Assembly (NCBI GenBank): GCA_023333565.1
Contig: JAJKFH010002994.1
Coordinates: 1,674,001 to 1,738,000, forward strand
Source: Puffinus mauretanicus
Taxonomy: Eukaryota; Chordata; Aves; Procellariiformes; Procellariidae
Direction of reading: 5' to 3'
Length of the DNA stretch: 64,000 nt
The position numbers were made by a program, and so were the translations under genes. This document shows, piece by piece, positions 47,969-59,386 of the stretch. Within the stretch, counting starts at the first letter, position 1. Every line of letters starts with the position of its first letter. The notes below the pieces were generated by a model. That model had not been told where the DNA came from, searched no databases, and was given only the letters and a program-made list of their open reading frames with translations.

Positions 47969-48017
47969 AAAAAACCAAACCAAACAAACAAAAAAACCCA
48001 GAAACAACCCCCAAACC
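47969..48017 (+). repeat. A/C-rich low-complexity tract
   Basis: AACC- and AAAC-type words; a decayed simple repeat. Confidence 0.85.
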
Positions 48018-49917
48018 CTTAGTTCTGAGCTCTAACTACTAGAACCTCCCTTTGAGTTTGGCACTATTAAAATAGTGCACTACACTATTCATAGACTGGC
48101 AGGTACTTTACTCAGAATTGGCACGCACAGGAGGCGTCTCATACACATTTTTTCTTTTTTTGACACATCTGTTTTCATTGTTATTTTGTGGGTGTTTGTC
48201 TTATGTAACCCAGCTATTTCTGTAGGGTTGCAGGGAAAGGAAGTGAAAGGGAGGGAGCACTAATTTCCGTGCTTCTGGTTTTACAGTGGTATAAATAATC
48301 AGGAAAGTGAGAATGTGAGGGATCCTGGATGACTAAAGGGATGTAGAATCCTTCACTTTTGAGGTCATTCCTTTGGACCTATTGCCAGTCAGGAGTGGCT
48401 GGAGGTTTCTTTTGGAAGGCTCTTGGATGAGCTGTTCAGGACCCTGAGGTGGTCTCTTTCCACTCTTCATGATGCTGTGTGTTTCATGAAAGCCTCCACA
48501 CAAGACATGGCTGGGAACCACCATGTTGTCTCTCAATATATGAAATGACAGAGCAAGGCATTGAGTTCTTCTGTCAGGCTGATCCTTCTAGACAGCAATG
48601 AAGCATGTCATGAGAGCAATGTAGCTGCTCCCACGTATTCTGTACCTCTGTTTTTGAGGGAATAAATATCAATCATACTTCTCCTGAACTGTTGATTTTC
48701 TAGCATAACTAAAATCATAGAGCAATTTTAGCTCAAAGGAGAGAAATACAGAAGAAAAACTCAGCTTTATGCCTTGCCATACCTAAATTCAGGCTTCAGC
48801 AACATGAACATAGCAGGGTTATGTTATTGGTGAACAATATTATCTCCTACAGGCTCTTTTTTTTTAAAATCTTTCCTATGCTTCTGCTGGTGGCCAGCAA
48901 CTGCAGTGGCTGAACAGAACAGCAGAGGGAAAAGATCAGGGTTATACGGAGAATAGCTGCAGTAGCAGCTTGGAGCTTGGCTGGCAGAATGAGAGAACCA
49001 CATGCTGGAATGAAAATCCTTTCAGCCTTGGCATGTGATGATGTTTTTTTATTTTAAGGCTGCATTGAACCAAAACTGCAGTAATTCATTTTACTCCTTC
49101 AGGCTTCTGCCAATAATTATGTAAATAACAGAACACAGCTAATTATTTGTTTCATAGCTTCCCATTTTCTTTATTCGTATTGGAAACATGTCATTATTGT
49201 CTTTAGAACGTGAGCCCTGTGTTCTTGGCAACATGGAAAACAACAAGAGTAGGTGAATTGACAAAGTCAACAGGACTTCTGTCTGTGTGAAGCCTGCAGG
49301 GCTTGAATTAAACCTACCTGAAGGTTAACTTTGATTCATATGGCTGTTCTATGATTTGATAATCTGTTCTCTCTGCATATTCTCGTTTCAGAGAAGTGAT
49401 CCTTTGGGAGAGCGTGACAACAAAGCAATACAGACCTGAAAGGGGGATCTTGCCCTGTTGTTGATTTGCAATTTTCATTTCTTTCTGCCTCTCGCCTCTG
49501 TATTTCATGATTTGTGCCTGAATTGTAGTGATGACCTTGGACGTTTTGCGTTTATGCTGGCATATATAGTTGCTTTAGCACAGTTTTGCTACCAGGTGTG
49601 CAGTTTGGGAAGTTTACAAACCACTGTGTGCTCTTGCTGTATACCTCTGCAGTGAAACTTTTCATTTGAAAATGTGAGACTGACAGGATATTTTTTTTTT
49701 TCCCGTAAGATACTGGATTCTCCTTTTTCCATTGCCTTTAATGTTGGGTGGTTTTCTCCAACAGGCTTGTGCTTGTAGACTTTATCCCAGCTAGACCCAG
49801 TGTGGCGTGGCTGTCCTGAGCAGCACGAGTTAAATAATTTGGTCAGCTATCCAGGCTTTCATAATTGAGCAGGTTGGTGTATGAAATGTTGTTTATGGGA
49901 CACTGAATCAGGGCTGC

Positions 49918-49995
49918 TTAAGCATTTTGGGGCAGGGACTAATTTTGTGCAGTTCCAGGCATACTGTCAGTGCTAAATAATAATTAATATAAAAT
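49918..49995 (+). mobile_element. MIR-like SINE 3' relic
   Basis: TTAAGCATTTTGGGGCAGGGACTAATTTTGTGC, then CAGTGCTAAATAATAATTAAT, follows the typical 3' part of MIR-like elements in sauropsids (AAGCTCTTTGGGGCAGGGACTGTC...CAGCGCCTAGCAC...AATAATAAT). Confidence 0.5.
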
Positions 49996-50700
49996 TGCAA
50001 CACTATTAATAAGTGCTGACTATGTAAGTTAGGAAACAAACTATGCAATAAGGAAAAATGATTTCTAATGCACAGTGTGCCTCATAAAGAGTGGTCACTG
50101 TATGTGTTTGTGTATTAAGCTATTAGAACTCAAATACTGCTGCAGCTATACTAATGTTAAAACATTTGTAATAGTCTTGTTATTTCCGCCTGGCAGCCAG
50201 AAATGCTGACTAACTTTCAGGATAACAATCTTTTATATATTCAGGAAACAAAATACCCAAGGGCCACCGGTGACTGACAGCTACAATGCTCTGATTAAAA
50301 CTGACACTTCCTGATCAGCTCAGTCTTGGATGTGTTAGTCCCTTCTCTGATGGGGAAGAGAAGGAGGAGGACAAAAAGCAATGTAATGTGATAGTATTAG
50401 GAGATGAGACTTTTTTTTTCCTTTGCAATTTTTGAGGAATTTGTAACTCAGAAGTACCGGACAAGGTACCTGAGTAATAGTGCTTGGAAGGGCAAACATT
50501 GATCTCTCCATGATGACCTTCCTATAAAATGATACGGAAAATACTACAGTGCCAGTTTCTAGTCATTGATTTTTTTGACTATAACAAGAGTGTGCTGAGA
50601 TTCTTGAGCTTCTGATGAGCAATTAAGCTGTGGTGTTTGGGGCACTAAAAAGTGTGTTGTGTGTGTTTTATTCCCAACTGTTATTAAGATAAGGGAGATT

Positions 50701-50730
50701 CCCCCCCTTTGCTTCCTCCCCCCCCCCTTC
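50701..50730 (+). repeat. C7 and C10 runs
   Basis: C7 at 50701-50707 and C10 at 50718-50727 separated by TTTGCTTCCT. Confidence 0.9.
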
Positions 50731-53700
50731 TAAATAAGAGGAATCCTGGTGGTTTTGTTCATCTGTGCTTGCATACAGACTGCATAAACAATCACACAAT
50801 CCCTAATGAAAAAGCTTCAGTCACTGGTCAGAACGTGAGGTTGTTGCGTGCTTAATTCTGGCCAAAGGTTGGGCACTCACCCACTAGTACTCTGCACAGT
50901 GAGTGCATCTTCTGCCCTTTCCTCCCTGCCTTTCTTCCGAACAGCATTTCTTAGCTATCAAGGGAATAACCAACTTTATTTCATTTACCTCTGTGTTCAT
51001 TTAATCTACTTTTTGTATGCATGCAGATGCTGGATGCTCAGGAGCAGTTTGCAACGCTTCCCTAGCTGTGTGCTTGCCGGCTCTGTGATGTACTTTGAAC
51101 TGTACGGAAGTGCCGAAAAAGCAGTAAAATTAATGAGTCTGCTTCTCTTGCCTATTTCATTATAGCAGGGTCTTAGCAGAACTGCTAAAATTTAGGGACG
51201 CTTGCTATTTCCTTCATAAAACATGTATTTTTAGGTAGTCATAAGCTGTACCTCTTACATGTCGGCAAATTCCAGCTTGGCATAAATGGATATTGCTTGC
51301 AGTTACTTTGTAAGCTTAGATGCATGACCAGTTTTGGAAGCTAATGCACTGTTTTATATGTGCTTTAACACCCATGGAATTGGGTAGACTTTTCACTACT
51401 TAAGTAAGTTTTGGGTCATACTCTTAAGTTGCTGGGGTTGGGGGCACTGGAGAAGTGGGGCATCTTTCTAAACCTGTATGTCTCAGAAGTTACAGATGCA
51501 GTGGAGGGAGAACAGCTGTTGCTTCTTGGAGCTTATTTCTAGTGAAAACACATTTGAGTCGCTGCATAGTGCCCTTCCAGAGGTTCTTCGTCTCTTATGC
51601 CATGCTTCAGTAAAGCTCTTAGAAGCTAAAACGCTTTTCCAAGTAGGGTTAAAATTACCTTTGCCCTTAAAGGTGTGCTAAAACGCATGTGATCTTAAGG
51701 CACATTTTTGGCAGCTATCCAAGGTGCAGTGGGTGTACTTTAAGTTATTACAAAGCTACCAAAATTACCAGGTTTTTGGACTGTGGATTGAGAGGGATTG
51801 CAACAGTAGCTGAAGAAGAGAGAGGTAAATCACTTTTGCTCTGCATTTCATTGTTCTTGTTAAACTTCTTTTTCTCATTTGGAAGTGACTCAAAATTGGT
51901 AATGCTTCTGTAGACATATTATGTCCAAAAATATGTAATAGTATAATGTCAAACTCTGTACATCATTGAAGCTTACATTTGCCTCACAAGTGTACATTTA
52001 AATCACTTGCATTGCTGAAAACCACTTTACTTAACAAGAATAAGTTAGCAGTAGAGCTAATGTTTGAATAAAAACACAAGTTATGTGAGTGGCTGGATAG
52101 AGGTTTCTATCTGTAAGCACATGCAATACAATCTGAATCAGGATTTAACCTTCTTGATTTAAATATTTAGTCAAGCTCTATTATACCATCCCTTCACATT
52201 TTCTATGTGAATAGGAAATATGTTCATCACCATTTAGGAATTACTGGGCTTTGAAACCTGACGATGTTTGGTTTTATTCACTCGAAGGCTTGTGCAACTG
52301 AAGTACAAACTGCTTCAATCTTGAGTGGGAGAGATTTCCTATGCAATTGCTGTCTGTAGCAAGAGGTTTGTGTATACAGAAGCAGCCCAGCAGTGGGAGA
52401 GTTCGGTTTGTTTAGATAGTCGTAGACATTCAGCCTCTGGTCTCTGCGCAGAGACTGCCAGAAAACAACAGGTAGGATCAGTCATGGTGTGGACATCACC
52501 AGTTAGTAGATTTAAATCACTCATCTGATAATGAAGCTGTTTGTAAATTTCATTAATCACACTTTTGGCTGGCAAAACCAATATTTTTCAGTGCTTCAGT
52601 TTTCTTGGTAGATTAAAACAAATACATAAAACTTTTTGCTTGCATGAGTTTGAATTTAGTGAAGGAAGCTGTTAAGAAGAAAATTTATTAGCAGCACAGT
52701 TTTTCCGCTGTTTTCAGGGGTTTCTTTTGTTCTGCAGGAGTAAGGTTGCTTTTTCTATTTATCAACGCCACTGACATAATATAGAAGATCACTGTTTGCA
52801 GCTTCCATTCGAACATGGACTCCAGTTGCCTCTGCTAGTATTGAGTTGTAAAGACAGGAGACCTAAAATACAGATCTTACAGTCATGCAGAAAGTTTCTA
52901 TTTTAAAAAATAGGTTTATAAGTATGGTGTTTCTAAAATATATCTGCTCCTTTATAATAACACACTTTAGATATTAATACATATAATTTTGAAAGTATAA
53001 TTTAGACTCCGGTAGGTAGTGTCATGACAATTTTAAGGTAGGCTTAAAAAAAAATTGTACCTAAATATCTCAACAAGAGCAATTTTCTTCTTTAGTGATA
53101 TTCTTGGGCTTACTCTGGAGGACCTGATCCTAGACTCTGGTGTTTTTTTTGTTTTGGGTTTTTTCCCTTTTAACCCAGAATGCAATAGAGACTGAATTGT
53201 TCCGTCTTTTAAAGAAACAGTCCCAGGGTGCTGCTATAAGATTTCAGGGCCAGAGAGAAGCAAGAGCACACTTTGGGTACTTTTAGATTACAAGTTATGG
53301 TTAGGAAAAAGTCTCTTGGCAGCTCTCAAAAAACCAGGTAGTAGAAGACTTGGTGGTGAGCTGAAAGGGTGTAGCACCTGCAAGTGTTATGGACGAAGTG
53401 TCAGTCTGTGTGTGTGGTGGTGCGTTTGCACACGGCTTCCAGACTCTCCTGCTCTGTGATATATATTTCTTTTAACAGATTAGTTTCCCTTTAAATCTGG
53501 GATAGCGTCTTTCCAGCCAAAATTGCTATGCGGCGTGTGGTTTGCTGAGGGGAAAGCAAGTAATTTTTTTGTCTACCAAAGGATCATGCCATGTCAGCTG
53601 TCTGATCCCCCTGTAATTTTGCTGTGGACCACTGTTCAGTACCCCTGCTGCTGAGACTGCAGCTGCATGCGCCCTTTAAGTTCAGCATGGGTGCTTAGAG

Positions 53701-56700
53701 GGTCCTCGCTCTTTCTGTTTCTTTCCTTCTCTCACTTGTGTGTAATCAAATTAAACAGTGGCACCAGCCCCAGCGGAGAAGAGCTCCTCTGTTAGAAAGC
53801 TGTCCCTCTAGAATTTGGACACAGATTTCATCATTTGCACCTGCCATTGCTGGCTGCTGCTATGACCTTGTGTGCCAGCAGCCTGTGCTGATAAGTGTTC
53901 CCTGTTTCTTCTATCTCAATTAACAGTTTTAAGGACACTTAATTCCTTGCCAGTCTTCTGAAGCTTGTCTTTGTCCATAAACACTCTGTGTTATATTTTT
54001 ACAGGGTCCAGTTGAAGAGTGCTTTCAGCGTGTGTAATGAAAGCTAGAAAGGGCAGTGTTATGAGGCTTCTGTTAAATACACAAAGAAAGGCAGCAACCC
54101 AAATCACCAGCAATTGGTGTCAAGTGATAACTGTGCAAGGATGCTGGGTCATTCAAGACAGTAGCAGTCACTTGTGGAACACTGCAAACTTCTATTTGAA
54201 ACCCACTGTAGGTTGGAAAAGCCTCTCTCGCTGTTTCTATTCAGATCTTCTGGGCATTGTGCCTTCTCTGGGGTACAGGGCTGCTGCCCCTTCCCCATGC
54301 AGGACCCTGTGTGCCAGACCCACCTGCCTCAGCAGCTGCACTTTGAGGAGGAGCGAGGTGCAGCAGCGCGCGAGTGTGAAACGGCCATCGGGCTGTGAGA
54401 CTTGCCAGGTCTGCCTGCTCTGCACAAGTCCTTCAGTCATCCTTTTCACTGTCTGATGAACCCCTTGGAGTCAAACCAACACTTTTTCAATGTGCAAATT
54501 TGAATCCACTGCCTCCATCAGTACCTACAGGATATTTCCTTATGTCATGAAGCCATCTCATTTAAATATTTTACACTTCAAAGTATTCACTTGTTTCAAT
54601 CCAGAATTGTTTGATTCCACACAGGCTTTGTATCCACTTTTTCTATCATTGAAAACCATTGAGGCAGCATTGTGCAGTAGAGCTTTTTAAGAGCCCTGCT
54701 TAGACTAAGCAGCAAACAGTGGCATTTGGTTTCCTTTGGGGTTCGTTGCTGCAGCCCCCTCCTTGTGAATGATTTAATGTGATGTTTTCATTTGGGGCAG
54801 TGGGTGTTGCATATCTCACTGATGGGTGTTACAGCGGTAACTGTGCCCATGGAAGGGTGGATCTCTGTGTCAGAATTGGAGAACGTTGGTGGAACTGAAC
54901 AGGGTGCAGTCTGCCTTGTTGTTTCTGCTATTGTACTGTTAAAAACATTAATCTCTTTTAGCTGCTAAATGTCTCCCATTAGTGATTGCTAAATGTAGTT
55001 ACTTATGTACAAGCAAGCTCAAACAATGGAAAAAATATATGAAATATGAATCCTTTCATTGTGCTCGGGTGGGAACATTCATCTTGCTTTAGTGAGGAAT
55101 GTTCACCTCACATTTCCTAACATTGTATTCAGCAGATGAGCTGTTTCCTCCTTCTCCTTCAGGTTTTGGTTTCTTCTTTGGAGACGGGGGCTGAGAGGGC
55201 ATGCTTAGATGGACTGTTAGAGTAATTATCAAAATGGACAGGCGTGGTTTTAAAGATGCTGTTGTGTGATTTTATTGTTATTGAGTGGAGGGGGGTGGAA
55301 ATTGGCCTGGTTCTTGTTTTGTTTTTCCATGGTTCAGTCTATTGACATATGGATGAGCAAGAGTCACATTGGGAAAGAGCTGCCTTTTGGCTCTAGCGGT
55401 GTCCCCAACTGGAGAGAAGACTGAAGAATGCAAGGGATCATCACAAAAAAAACCCCTACAGCTGACAGCCTCCTGTCAAGCAGCGTATTTGCAAAGATTA
55501 TGGAAATTTTCCTGTTGCTACTGAGTTTTATCTTTGCTGTGCGACTCTGTCACTCTGTTAAATTGCTGAGAGAAACCTCCTTGTACAGGCACGGGCATAA
55601 TTTCACACATCCTAAGGTAATGAGAGTAAATTATGGGGAAACTTCATTCCTAAACAGTCGCTCTCAGCCCAATTTCACGGAAACTTTAACAACACAACAA
55701 ATACAAAACCTTTAAAAAAAATAAAAGCCCTTAAAAATAGAGATGAGGTTAAAAGGAGACTGTGTCTAATTTTGTTAGCGTTGTGGTCCTAATTTGTCGC
55801 TTCTGGAGACTTGAATTCCTCACAAATTGCTGGTTTGTCTGCAGATCTGTAATTCCCACATACTGTAATTTTGCCCTTAGAAATGTTGGCCACTGGCAGC
55901 TCTCTCTTTCTGAGCTGGAATTTTGAATGTTTTAAACTCCTCAGCATGGTCTCTTTCTGTTTAATCTAGGTGGAGACGCCTCTCAGGGAAGACCAAGAAG
56001 CTGTCTGTTGTGCCGTAATAGAAAGCCCTGAGAAGGCCGTGGTGATGAGCAGGGTGCTAGGGTGCAGAAGGTGCAGATGTGTAAAAATGTTGGCTGCAGA
56101 GAGAAGTTTGTGTTCTTTAGCAGCAGTGTAACCGTCCAGCAGAAGGATGTGCTGGAGAACCAGGCTGTCCTCTTCTAGGAGACTTCAAAATGTGAGATCA
56201 AGAGCTACCGCAGGAAAAATTCTGAGGTGTTTGCTATGCAAAATCCAAGAATGTCCCGAATAATGTGCTCTGCTCTTTAATTCCTATCAGCTAGTGGAAG
56301 GGTCAGATATTGCTATGAGCCTTTGGCTGGTTTGAAATCACTAGCTACATGCTTTGAGTTTCAGCTAGCACCCAGTCTCTCATTTTAGGCCGTATGTTTA
56401 ATTGTTATGTCATAAACTGAAAGAATATATTATTTATTATAAAGTCTGAAAACTTTTAATGCTGAGATGAAAGGAGAGATGGATCTGAGTTGCACTTTCA
56501 TCTGGTTTTCGTCATTTCAGTTGGGTTTCATCTTGGTGGTTTTTGTTGTTGTTTTTTTAGGAGCCCTGACAAATTAAACCTTACTCTTTTGTTGTTTGAT
56601 TTTTAAATCAATTTTATCCTCTGGGCATCCCCTGTTGTTTTTATAACCATTACCATACTCATAGCCTTAGTATGGATTTCTCAAGTAAGAGGACATGACA

Positions 56701-57914
56701 AGTAAATGCAATTAACCAAACTATTCAGATCTTCAAGGGCTTATGATGTAACCTAGCCTGTGGATGGAGGTTGGTCTTGAAGTACAAAGATACTTTAAGC
56801 TGCAGATATTTTTACTTTTCTGCTCAGCTCTAAAATTTAGTGGCGTTCTGATGCTTACTCAAGTAGTCATGGATGCTTCTTAAACAAATCTGAAGTGCCT
56901 GGGGAAGGCTTTTTGGTTATACACTAATTATGTATTATTTCCATTTACAGTTAGGAATTGCAATTAAGGACACTGTCGTGCAGTGTTCTGTGCAGACGAA
57001 TAACAACGACTGTCGGGAGAACGGAGCTCTCTGCTTAGCACATGGATCACCTGTGCCATATGCAGTAATGCCTTCACTGGCCTTTCCTTATGTATAATAG
57101 GGATCTCTGCTGTTGGCAGCCCTCAACCAGTAAGGCTGACCATTGTTATCTCTGCTTCTGAACAAATTAATGGGGTTCTATGTTGTTTAATATGAAGCAG
57201 AAGGCTGGGTCTAAGCAGTTTGCAGGATGCGTATCTGGTGCAGCAGCAGCAATAACAGTGCTGCAGTGCACTTCTGTGCAGTCCCTGGTACGGCGAGAAG
57301 GCAAAACCACATTCTGTAATTTTATGAAAGAAGAGTGTGTAATTTAAGCAAAATGCTTTACTTGATAGGCTGCAACCATTTATTTTTCAAACGTGCTGTG
57401 AAATGTTAGTAGTGGGTTTGCATAAAAATATTTGATTGTGAAGGAGGAATGTTTATTTTGGGTTGCAAAGTTTCAGAAAGAAGATATTCATATCTTTGAT
57501 CAAAGTTGAGTAATCTGAAATTTATAAGGAAAATAGCTGGGCTGAAGTCTTTTCACGTTAGTGTGAATACAGGGCAGTTGCAGGGTGTTCATACTGTACA
57601 ACTGAGATCAAGATTTTACTACTTTATTTTCCTGTGTTAGAAGGGATAAATGGAAGAAGGAACAGAGAGCTCAAGGTAGGTTTTGGACACTGCCATGAAG
57701 TATTGCTATTTATATTACCGCGGAGTCCTAAGGTCCATAGGAGTGGATCCTACTGCAGAAGTCACTGTGCTCTTTAACCCTGCTGCGTCCCTGGAAGTGG
57801 TGCTGGAAGCAGGGCAGCAAAGAGAAAGAGGATAGGGAGGAGGCTCAGTCGTGTCAGGGGACTTCAGCAGGAACACATGAGACGCAGATGGCCCATGTTC
57901 CAGGGTGACCATCC

Positions 57915-58085
57915 TGCAGATCTGCTGTGTGCTCTTGGATAACTGGGCACAGCCCCTCTAGCTCTGCTTTCCTACCTAGCATAGCAAGACTGTCTAGCAT
58001 ATAAGAACACCTCATAAATAATCAATACTCACAGTGGTCCTGTAAGTTAATTAATTATTAATATCTGAATGTTGGTGATGATGCT
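57915..58085 (+). mobile_element. MIR-like CORE-SINE relic in SPNS2 intron 1
   Basis: CTGCTGTGTGCTCTTGGATAACTGGGCAC, then CCCTCTAGCTCTGCTTTCC, then CACAGTGGTCCTGTAAGTTAATTAATTATTAATAT follows the full plus-strand MIR order (GCTGTGTGACCTTGGGCAAGTCAC...CTCTGTGCCTCAGTTTCC...CACAGGGTTGTTGTGAGGATTAATTAATT). The most complete MIR-like relic here. Confidence 0.6.
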
Positions 58086-59121
58086 GATGTCTGCCTTATG
58101 TTTGGAAACTGAGAACAGCAAAGGTATCTTTTCATCTACCTGCTCCAGTTGTTTTCAAGCTGCTAGAAAAATACTGATGCTCCCCTAGCTGCCTCTTGTT
58201 TGGCAAGTGCTTTCCAGTGTGGCAAAGCACCATGCTCCTGCAAATGAATAGGCAGTTAATTTGTGAATGAGTTGACGTGCATACCTAATTGCCTTTCACA
58301 CCTCTTGTTTGCAGCTGATGTTAGTGTGTATTAAAACATGAAGCTTTCCCTGTGTTATGCTGAGAGAGAGAGCAAGTGTATATGCGAAAGGGAGAAGGAG
58401 GGTAGGGGCTTTTAGGTAAAAATACGATGATGGATGGCATTTAAATACCTGTACTTTGATAGAAATTGATGATGTAATTCAGAGCACATCAATTAATATG
58501 AAGGACTTGGAGAGGAAATTGATGCAACTCAAATCACTTCAGGAGGCTCTGGAACTAGTCTGTATCTAGCTGGAGCAATGAAGGCAAGCATTAGGACATG
58601 CTTCCGCTGAAATAAGATGTGCTTGGTCATTTCTGAAGGCTTACTTGATTTATTTGTAGGCAGTAACATTGTTAATTTTGTCTTCTAAAGCAAATTAATT
58701 ACTGTTTTCTGCAGGGAGGAGAAAGTAAAGCAAAAACACACATTCCCTGTTCCCTCCCCTTTCCCTTCCAGGTGCTTTTGCTCCCCCTCTCACTGTGGGG
58801 GCCACACAAGTAGTTGCTTTGGCAGGTGACTTGGGGAGCAGCAGCAAGTGGATCAGGGCAGGGCAGGCAGGTGGGAATAAGCAGCTGATAAGCAAGGTCC
58901 TGGGACACTGTGCTGATCAGATAAGAAAGGTAAAGCAATTAAATTTTTGTGGGGGTAAAAAACCAGACAAATAATTTGTCCTTTATCAGGCCAGATAGCC
59001 ATAGTAGTAGTTTGGTAGCAAAGCAAAAGGCAGAGGATTTTATTCACTTCTAGCTTTACAGGCACAGGGCTTGTTTCACAGCAGTTACATGAAAAAGAGG
59101 GCACTGAGTTGGTCAGGATGG

Positions 59122-59386
59122 AATCATAGAATTGCTTAGATTGGAAAAGACTTTAAGATAATCAAGTCCAACCGTTAACCTAGCACTGCTAAGTCCACTA
59201 CTAAACCATGTCCCTAAGCGCCACATCTACACGTCTTTTAAATACCTCCAGGGATGGTGACTCCACCACTTCCCTGGGCAGCCTGTTCCAGTGGTTGATA
59301 ACCCTTTCGGTGAAGACATTTTTCCTAATGTCCAATCTAAACCTCCCCTGGCGCAACCTGAGGCAGTTTCCTCTCGTCCTATCGGG
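59122..59386 (-). mobile_element. CR1 LINE 3' end, minus strand, in SPNS2 intron 1
   Basis: On the minus strand this reads [20 protein letters not shown], the FTERV segment, [20 protein letters not shown] and ALRDMV-stop, followed by the 3' UTR ending in the CR1 tail (AATCATAGAATTG at the plus-strand left end). It is 5'-truncated at about 59386, where similarity stops. The tail octamer is degraded, so it is probably older than the copy at 25.0-26.0 kb. It lies antisense to SPNS2. Confidence 0.92.

Noticed and set aside
54019..54456. 145-codon plus-strand open frame, open in a second frame as well
   Set aside because: Local GC enrichment lowers stop frequency in all frames; no domain is recognised. 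A GGTTGGAAAAG word at 54212 resembles a CR1 tail but has no further similarity.
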